A stretch of DNA of 11,323 nt, from positions 1 to 11,323 of the forward strand of contig CANHAG010000013.1 of assembly GCA_947458525.1 (NCBI GenBank), in the 5' to 3' direction. The position numbers and the translations under genes were made by a program. This document shows positions 6,198-11,323 of this stretch, piece by piece. Origin of the DNA: Rhodospirillaceae bacterium. Lineage in GTDB: Bacteria > Pseudomonadota > Alphaproteobacteria > Rickettsiales > UBA3002. Every line of letters starts with the position of its first letter. Position 1 is the stretch's first letter. Below the pieces are notes generated by a model. The model was not told where the DNA came from and searched no databases. It saw only the letters and a program-made list of their open reading frames with translations.

Positions 6198-6461
6198 CCT
6201 GCTTCACGGCGGAAGCCTCAAGAGCGTGCCTTAATCCTTCCTTTGGCGAATTGCAAGGGTTGGGAATCAGAGCACGGGCTACGGGTGACTGTATCGGTTG
6301 CCGGAGCCGCAGCAAGGAGAGGTCGCCACGCAGAAGCTTCAGCGAATAAGGTCTCTTGCGACCAGTGATGCACCCGCAGCAGTTAATAAAATTAATTCTG
6401 TACGATTATGTTTGCACATGGTTATAGATTAGTGCTTATCCAACCCATGACGGAGGTCACC
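6198..6461. other. Divergent intergenic region: GC-rich leader plus AT-rich promoter zone
   Basis: 264 bp between the KimA-like gene (-) and the NlpE/META gene (+). The half next to the transporter (about 6198-6375) is GC-rich and holds short inverted repeats: GGTCGC (6321-6326) with GCGACC (6358-6363), a competing GGTC/GACC hairpin (6350-6363), and the palindrome GAAGCTTC (6333-6340). The other half (6381-6430) is AT-rich and is the likely site of promoters for both genes, for example TACGAT (6401-6406) or GATTAT (6404-6409) as -10 for the plus strand, but no well-spaced -35 accompanies them. I recognise no riboswitch, RNA gene or insertion sequence. Confidence 0.5.
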
Positions 6462-7190
6462 ATGCGGCAAAGATTTCAAGCACTCATTCTTGCGTTAACA
6501 CTGGCCGGGGCAGGCGGATCGGCCGCATTCGCGGCGGATAATGCGCATAATAGCCGCAATTCGCTCGACTGGGCGGGGGCTTATCGCGGCACGATTCTTT
6601 GTGCCGCCTGTACGCAGCCGACCGAGACGCTCGTGCGGCTGCATCAGGACGGGCGCTACCTGCGCCAATGGCGCGTAGAGGGCGAAATACCTCGCATTGC
6701 CAGCAAAAAAGGGCGTTTCCGCTGGAGTGAGGATGGCGGCAGCGTGACCCTGTCGGATGGCGAGCAGTTTCTGGTGGGTGAAAACCGGCTGATATTGCTT
6801 GGCGCCGCAGCAAACAAGAATATGCTGACCAAAGAGCCGGCGCCGGAATTTGCCGGCACACGCTGGGAACTGACCGAGTTTGACGGCAAGCCGGTCACGC
6901 CCAGCGATCACCCGGCGCATCTGGTGTTTGATGCCGAGAATTCCACCGTCTCGGGAACGGGCGGCTGTAACCGCCTGCATGGGGGCTACAGCCTCGCTGA
7001 ACCGGACGGGCTGAAATTCTCGCCCATCGCCGCAACCATGATGGCCTGCGCCTATGGTGGGGAGCTGGAATTTTACTTCCTGCAGGCGCTGGGCAAGGTG
7101 GCGCAATTCCGCATTGCCGGCGAGCAGCTAACACTTCTGGATGCTGAGGCCAGACCCCTTATGGTGCTGACAGCTGCGTATCTTTACTAG
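6462..7190 (+). CDS. Exported NlpE N-terminal domain plus META (HslJ-like) domain protein
   Basis: 242 residues starting at the ATG at 6462, chosen because GGAGG (6452-6456) lies 5 bp upstream and because it yields a clean signal peptide (residues 1-24, cleavage after 'SAAFA'); an in-frame ATG at 6408 lacks both. There is no lipobox, so the product should be periplasmic, unlike E. coli NlpE. Residues about 37-115 match the NlpE N-terminal domain: 'YRGTILCAACTQ' with a CxxC pair (C47, C50), 'LHQDGRY' and 'KGRFRWSEDGGSVTL'. Residues about 128-240 form a META domain: 'GTRWELTEFDGKPV', 'GGCNRLHGGY' (C169) and 'MMACA' (C196). NlpE senses copper, redox and lipoprotein stress through Cpx; META/HslJ proteins are linked to heat and drug stress. 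A stress-sensing or metal-binding role is inferred. The RND operon follows on the same strand. Confidence 0.83.
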   Translation: MRQRFQALILALTLAGAGGSAAFAADNAHNSRNSLDWAGAYRGTILCAACTQPTETLVRLHQDGRYLRQWRVEGEIPRIASKKGRFRWSEDGGSVTLSDGEQFLVGENRLILLGAAANKNMLTKEPAPEFAGTRWELTEFDGKPVTPSDHPAHLVFDAENSTVSGTGGCNRLHGGYSLAEPDGLKFSPIAATMMACAYGGELEFYFLQALGKVAQFRIAGEQLTLLDAEARPLMVLTAAYLY

Positions 7191-7203
7191 CGGACGTTGT
7201 GAG

Positions 7204-7218
7204 CCCCGCATTTGCGGG
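7204..7218 (+). terminator. GC-rich hairpin after the NlpE/META gene
   Basis: CCCGCA (7205-7210) and TGCGGG (7213-7218) form a perfect 6-bp stem with a TT loop (or a 5-bp stem with a 4-nt loop), 14 bp after the stop. There is no T tract after it, so it may stabilise the mRNA end rather than terminate. Confidence 0.3.
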
Positions 7219-7235
7219 AGTGCGCGGACACCGTG

Positions 7236-7271
7236 TTTATGGTTGTGAGCCTCAAAAAACTATTATAGATA
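7236..7271 (+). promoter_or_regulatory. Candidate promoter region of the RND efflux operon
   Basis: TTGTGA (7243-7248) is followed by an A-rich spacer and TATAGA (7264-7269, 15-bp spacing) or TAGATA (7266-7271, 17-bp spacing). This is the only AT-rich block between the NlpE/META stop and the adaptor ATG. The exact hexamers are not certain. Confidence 0.3.
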
Positions 7272-7299
7272 CGCGGCATCTTACAGGAGTTCATACGTC

Positions 7300-8457
7300 A
7301 TGAAGCTACTATGGATGATTCCGCTTGTGGCATCGCTGGTGCTGGTGGCCGGGTGCCGGGAGGAAAAACAACCGGCCGTCACCTTGCCGCAGCCGGTAAG
7401 TTACATGGTGGTGGGGGAATCAGGCGCAGGCCAGACGCGCCGGATTTCGGGCGAGGTGGAAGCGGCTGACCGCACCGACCTTGCCTTTCAGGTAAGTGGC
7501 CGGGTGGAGACGGTGGAAGTGAGCACTGGCGAATCCGTACGCGAAGGCCAGATTCTGGCCACGCTTGAGAAGAAGGATTTTGATCTGGCCGTGCGCTCCG
7601 CTGAATCGCGCGTGGCGAGCACGAATGCCACGCTTGCTGAAATGTCGGAAATGCTGCGCCGCCAGCGTAACCTGTTTGAGCGTGGGCATGTGGCGCAAGC
7701 GGCGGTAGATACGGCGCAGTCGCGCTTCGAGGCGGCGCGCAGCAATCATGCCGTGGCGGTGGCCGAGCGCGATCTTGCCCGGCTGAATCGTGAGCGCACC
7801 GTGCTGCGCGCGCCGTTTACCGGGCAGATTGTTGAGCGTATTGCCGAACCGTTCATGGAAATCAGCCCACGCCAGACGCTGTTTCGCATCCAGCAGCCTT
7901 CCACCCTTTCGGTGCGGGTGCTCGTGCCTGAAACCATGATCCGCCAGATTGCGATGGGCGATCCGGTAGAGATTACCTTCCCCTCACTCAGGGACGCGGT
8001 GGTGCCCGGGTTTGTCTCGCAAGTAGGCGCGCTGGCACAGCAGGGCAATGCATTTTCCGTCAAGGCAGATCTTCACGATCACCGCTACGATATCCGCTCT
8101 GGCATGACCGCGCAGGTGATGTTTCATCTTGAGGGCGCCACCAAACCACAGGCTTCTTACCTGATTCCCCTGACCGCTCTGGATCTTCGCAAGGAAGCCG
8201 GCAACCCCGAAGCACTCGCCAAAGATGCGGATGGGGCGCGCCGCGCCTTCGTGCTCGTGATTAATCCGGCGGATATGACGCTTGAATCCCGCGAAATACG
8301 GGTGCGCGACATTATGAATAACCAGATCAAGGTAGTAGGCGGGCTGGCTGCGGGCGAGCGGGTGGTAATCGCCGGGGTTGCCTTCCTTGAGCCGGGGGAG
8401 AAAGTCTCGCTCTGGCGGCCGATTGCGTCATTCCCCACAGGAGCCACGACGCCTTAA
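7300..8457 (+). CDS. RND efflux periplasmic adaptor (membrane fusion protein), lipoprotein
   Basis: A 385-residue adaptor of normal length that links an RND pump to an outer-membrane channel. The N-terminus is a lipoprotein signal with lipobox LVAGC (C19). Domain order is readable: barrel-sandwich first half ('DLAFQVSGRVETVEVSTGESVREGQILATLE', residues about 60-90), an alpha-helical hairpin (about 95-160, with 'RRQRNLFERGHVAQAAVDTAQ'), the second half-motif 'RTVLRAPFTGQIVERIAEP', a beta-barrel domain (about 200-270), and a membrane-proximal domain closing with 'VVGGLAAGERVVIAGVAFLEPGEKV'. AGGAG (7285-7289) lies 10 bp before the ATG. The pump gene follows after 24 bp, so the two form an operon. 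Substrate is unknown; no metal-binding His/Met cluster like that of CusB is visible, so an organic compound is more likely. Confidence 0.9.
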   Translation: MKLLWMIPLVASLVLVAGCREEKQPAVTLPQPVSYMVVGESGAGQTRRISGEVEAADRTDLAFQVSGRVETVEVSTGESVREGQILATLEKKDFDLAVRSAESRVASTNATLAEMSEMLRRQRNLFERGHVAQAAVDTAQSRFEAARSNHAVAVAERDLARLNRERTVLRAPFTGQIVERIAEPFMEISPRQTLFRIQQPSTLSVRVLVPETMIRQIAMGDPVEITFPSLRDAVVPGFVSQVGALAQQGNAFSVKADLHDHRYDIRSGMTAQVMFHLEGATKPQASYLIPLTALDLRKEAGNPEALAKDADGARRAFVLVINPADMTLESREIRVRDIMNNQIKVVGGLAAGERVVIAGVAFLEPGEKVSLWRPIASFPTGATTP

Positions 8458-8481
8458 CCGGCCTCGTGCTATAGTGTTTTT

Positions 8482-11323
8482 ATGGATCGTATTACCCGCT
8501 TTGCCATCAGTAACTCGCCCTTCAGCATCATGCTGCTCGTCGGGATTTTCTTTTTCGGGCTTTTCACCTACCTCACCATGCCCTCGCAGGAGGATCCGGA
8601 AATCACCATCCGCGATGCGCAGGTAACGGTATTTTACCCCGGCCTGTCGATTGCGATGACCGAAGAACTCATCGCCAAGCCGATTGAGCGCCAGCTACGC
8701 CAGATTCCTGAGATTGAAAATATCACAACTACCGTCAAGCCCGGATTTGTGCTGATTCAACCGCGCGTGTTTGACCGGTATTTTGATCTGCAGCCCATCT
8801 GGCAGGACGTGCGCAATAAGATGATCGATGTGCGGCCGCAGCTGCCCGAAGGCACGATCGGCCCGTTTGTCAATGATGATTTTGGTGATGTCGCAGCAGC
8901 AACAGTCGCGCTGCACGGGCGCGATTTTTCGATGGCGCAGCTCGATGAAATGGCGCGCCGTATTAAAGACCGGCTGGGGGCAGTGCCTTCCATCAGCAAG
9001 GTGGTGCTTTATGGCGTTCAGCGCGAGCGGATTTTTATCGATGTGAATATGGATAAAATCGCCCAGCTCGGCATCTCGTTTGCGGATGTGATTGCTGCCC
9101 TGCGCGCGCAGAACGTGATTTTACCGGGCGGTGAAATCCGCGCCGACGGGCTGACAGTCGAGATCGAGCCTTCGGGCAATTTCCGTAACCTCGAAGAAAT
9201 GCAGCAGCTGCCCATCTCCGTGCCCGGGCGCACGCAGCTGATTTACCTGCGCGATATCGCAACACTCACGCGCGATTATGAATTCCCCGCGCGCATGCCT
9301 TCCTATTTCAACGGGGAACCGGCGATTATCATCGGCATTTCGATGGTCAGTCAGTTCAACATCGCCCAGTTCAGCACGATTGTGAGCGAGGCGCTGGGTG
9401 AGGCGCGCGCCGATCTGCCCGCCGGCATGCGGCTTGATGTGGTCACCTGGCAGCCTACCTTCGTCAAAGCGTCGGTGGATGATGCATCCACCACCCTCAT
9501 GATGACGGTAGTGGTGGTGCTGGGCGTGGTGGTGCTGTTCCTTGGCCTCAGAATGGGGCTGATTGTGGGGGCGATTGTGCCGCTGGCGATTTTCCTCACC
9601 ATTGTGGTGATGCATCTGATGGGGGTGGAGCTACACCGCATGTCGATTGCGGCCATCATTATTTCCCTCTGTCTGCTGGTGGATAACGGCGTGGTGGTTG
9701 CCGAAGACATCCGCGCGCGGATGGATGCTGGCAGCGGCAAGCGCGATGCGGCGATTGCCACCGCCAAGGCCTTTGGTCTCCTGCTTTTGTTTTCCACCTG
9801 CACCACGATTCTGGCGTTCCTGCCGCTGCTGCTGGCAGAGAATGTGGTGGGTGAGTTTCTGCGCTCGCTTGGTATTGTGCTTTCCATTGCGCTGTTTGGT
9901 TCCTGGTTTTTAAGTGTCTATGCCACACCCGCCATTTGCGTCTGGACATTGAAAGAATCAGGCGGTGCCGCCACTGCGCAGTCCGGCGGGTTCATGGCGC
10001 GGCTGCAATCGGGTTATCAGGCGGCGCTGCGCGGCATTCTGGCAGCGCGGTATTTCTTTCTGCTCGTCATGGTGGGGCTGTTCATCGGCGCCGTGCTGCT
10101 GATGCAGCTTGTGCCGCGGCAGATGATGCCGCCTTCCTCGCGCAATCAATACCTCGTCTATGTCGATCTCGTAGCGGGTACGGATATTAAGAAAACGATG
10201 GCGGCCAGCGCTACGCTTTCGCGCTGGCTCAATGATAAAACCACCAACCCGGAGGTAGAGAGCCATGTCGCGTATGTGGGGTTTGGCGGGCCGCGCTTTT
10301 TCCTCGCCCTCACGCCGGTAGATCCGAGTGAGAACACCCTCTTCATGGTGGTGAATACGAAAAACGCGGAAGACGTACCGGGGATGATGCGGCGGACGGA
10401 TGATTTCATCCGCCAGCAGATGCCGGGGGTGACCGGCGTCAGCCGGCAGATGTCACTCTCGCAAGATGAGGTGGGGCTTGTCGAATACCGCATCAGCGGG
10501 CCCGACGAGGCCGTACTCTGGCAGCTGGCCGGGCAGTATATGGATGCCATGCGCAGCATTCCGGGCAGTATCGGTATTCGCAATAACTGGCAGAACCCGA
10601 TTCTGCGCATCGCGGTGGAGGTAGACCAGATCCGCGCAAGGCGGGCGGGGGTGACGAGTGAGTCCATCGCGCGCACGCTCGGCGCCTATTTCCGCAGTGT
10701 CGGCATCAGCGATTTCCGCGAGGGGGACAAAGTCATCCCCATCGCCGTGCGCGGAGAAGCCGGGCGCGATAACATCGATCTTCTACGCTCACTTTCGGTG
10801 ATTTCAGAAACTGGCCGGCCAGTGCCGCTGATGCAGGTGGCGGATTTCAAGCCCATCATTGAACCCAGCCGCATCATGCGGTTTAATCAGGAACGCACCA
10901 TGACGGTTGAGGGCATGAACCCGGCCTATACCGCGCTCGCGTTTGATCAGGCCGTGCGCACCACGCTCAAAGATGCGGTGCTGCCGCGTGGCTACCATGT
11001 GGAAATGGGTGGGGAGATTGAGGGCAGCACGCGCGCCAATAGCGCACTCTTCCAGTTCATGCCGCTCGCGTTTGTGCTCATGTTTGTATTGCTTGTGCTC
11101 AAATTCAACTCGGTGGTGCGGCCGGCGATTATTTTTCTCACCATTCCGCTGTGCCTGATTGGTGTGTCGGTCGGGCTGCTCTTAAGCGGTGCATTTCTCG
11201 ATTTTAATGGGCTGCTCGGGCTGCTGAGTCTGGCCGGCATCATCATCGTCAACGGCATTGTGCTGATTGACCGTATTGATATTGAGCGCGCACAGAGTGA
11301 GCAGCTCGAAACTGCCATTGTCA
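8482..11323 (+). CDS. RND efflux inner-membrane transporter, 3' end outside window
   Basis: 947 complete codons of a pump expected to be slightly over 1,000 residues, open to the window edge. The first helix (about residues 13-33) is followed by 'MPSQEDPEITIRDAQVTVFYPG', the classic RND start of the first periplasmic loop. Helices 2-6 lie at about 335-490, the second large loop starts after helix 7 (about 525-545), and helices 8-10 at about 857-930. Helix 4 has 'LLVDNGVVVAED' (D401, N402), where AcrB has D407-D408. Helix 10 has 'IIVNGIVLID' with V923 at the place of AcrB K940. This marks a branch of the HAE-like RND pumps that lacks the AcrB lysine relay. The ATG at 8482 is the only possible start (an in-frame TAG precedes it at 8473) but has no Shine-Dalgarno. 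Partner adaptor lies immediately upstream; no TolC-type gene is in view. Confidence 0.9.
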   Translation, partial: MDRITRFAISNSPFSIMLLVGIFFFGLFTYLTMPSQEDPEITIRDAQVTVFYPGLSIAMTEELIAKPIERQLRQIPEIENITTTVKPGFVLIQPRVFDRYFDLQPIWQDVRNKMIDVRPQLPEGTIGPFVNDDFGDVAAATVALHGRDFSMAQLDEMARRIKDRLGAVPSISKVVLYGVQRERIFIDVNMDKIAQLGISFADVIAALRAQNVILPGGEIRADGLTVEIEPSGNFRNLEEMQQLPISVPGRTQLIYLRDIATLTRDYEFPARMPSYFNGEPAIIIGISMVSQFNIAQFSTIVSEALGEARADLPAGMRLDVVTWQPTFVKASVDDASTTLMMTVVVVLGVVVLFLGLRMGLIVGAIVPLAIFLTIVVMHLMGVELHRMSIAAIIISLCLLVDNGVVVAEDIRARMDAGSGKRDAAIATAKAFGLLLLFSTCTTILAFLPLLLAENVVGEFLRSLGIVLSIALFGSWFLSVYATPAICVWTLKESGGAATAQSGGFMARLQSGYQAALRGILAARYFFLLVMVGLFIGAVLLMQLVPRQMMPPSSRNQYLVYVDLVAGTDIKKTMAASATLSRWLNDKTTNPEVESHVAYVGFGGPRFFLALTPVDPSENTLFMVVNTKNAEDVPGMMRRTDDFIRQQMPGVTGVSRQMSLSQDEVGLVEYRISGPDEAVLWQLAGQYMDAMRSIPGSIGIRNNWQNPILRIAVEVDQIRARRAGVTSESIARTLGAYFRSVGISDFREGDKVIPIAVRGEAGRDNIDLLRSLSVISETGRPVPLMQVADFKPIIEPSRIMRFNQERTMTVEGMNPAYTALAFDQAVRTTLKDAVLPRGYHVEMGGEIEGSTRANSALFQFMPLAFVLMFVLLVLKFNSVVRPAIIFLTIPLCLIGVSVGLLLSGAFLDFNGLLGLLSLAGIIIVNGIVLIDRIDIERAQSEQLETAIV

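Noticed and set aside
6198..6400. c-di-AMP (ydaO-type) riboswitch ahead of the KimA-like gene
   Set aside because: I could not match conserved ydaO segments in the leader on either strand.
6408..6461. Upstream in-frame ATG as start of the NlpE/META protein
   Set aside because: It has no ribosome site and would bury the signal peptide 18 residues inside; the ATG at 6462 has GGAGG at 5 bp and gives a proper signal peptide.
8470..8475. TATAGT as a -10 box for a separate promoter of the pump gene
   Set aside because: No -35 hexamer lies at suitable spacing, and the adaptor and pump genes are clearly arranged as one operon.
9121..9887. Long minus-strand ORFs within the RND pump gene
   Set aside because: They are antisense shadows of a well-supported RND reading frame, with low-complexity His/Ser/Thr-rich translations.

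Overview
The window (11,323 bp, GC-rich overall but clearly AT-richer at the left edge) looks like chromosomal DNA of a Gram-negative bacterium, most likely an alphaproteobacterium. Three things support this: a tRNA-Thr(GGU) of the alphaproteobacterial type, a ComF / carbon-nitrogen hydrolase pair that is a common alphaproteobacterial gene neighbourhood, and an envelope gene set (RND pump, lipoprotein adaptor, NlpE/META protein) that needs an outer membrane. No genus can be named from the sequence alone.

Layout. 1-1014 (+) is the 3' part of a DAO-family (DadA-like) FAD oxidoreductase with lower GC than the rest. It runs head-on into a tRNA-Thr (1018-1092, -) whose 3' half departs from the expected sequence, so this could be the edge of an integrated segment. 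1186-1735 (+) holds two overlapping small ORFs of unknown function; the first contains a heptamer tandem repeat. 1771-4136 (-) is a probable operon: TSUP permease, then ComF, then a Nit2-type amidase, preceded by a promoter candidate whose -10 lies inside a perfect inverted repeat. 4200-6197 (-) encodes a KimA-like APC/KUP transporter, probably for K+. A divergent intergenic region follows. 6462-7190 (+) encodes an exported NlpE-N plus META protein. 7300-8457 and 8482-11323 (+) encode the adaptor and the inner-membrane pump of an RND efflux system; the pump gene runs off the right edge.

How the genes work together. The right half is envelope biology: a two-gene efflux operon with no outer-membrane channel gene in view, next to a periplasmic protein built from two domains linked to metal and envelope stress. 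The middle combines ion transport (K+, and a TSUP permease for sulfur compounds or organic anions) with a housekeeping ComF and glutathione-repair amidase pair. I do not see a clearly new multi-gene system. The most distinctive signals are the altered tRNA beside low-GC DNA, the frame-shifting heptamer array, the operator-like palindrome at 4162-4177, and the NlpE-META fusion without a lipobox.
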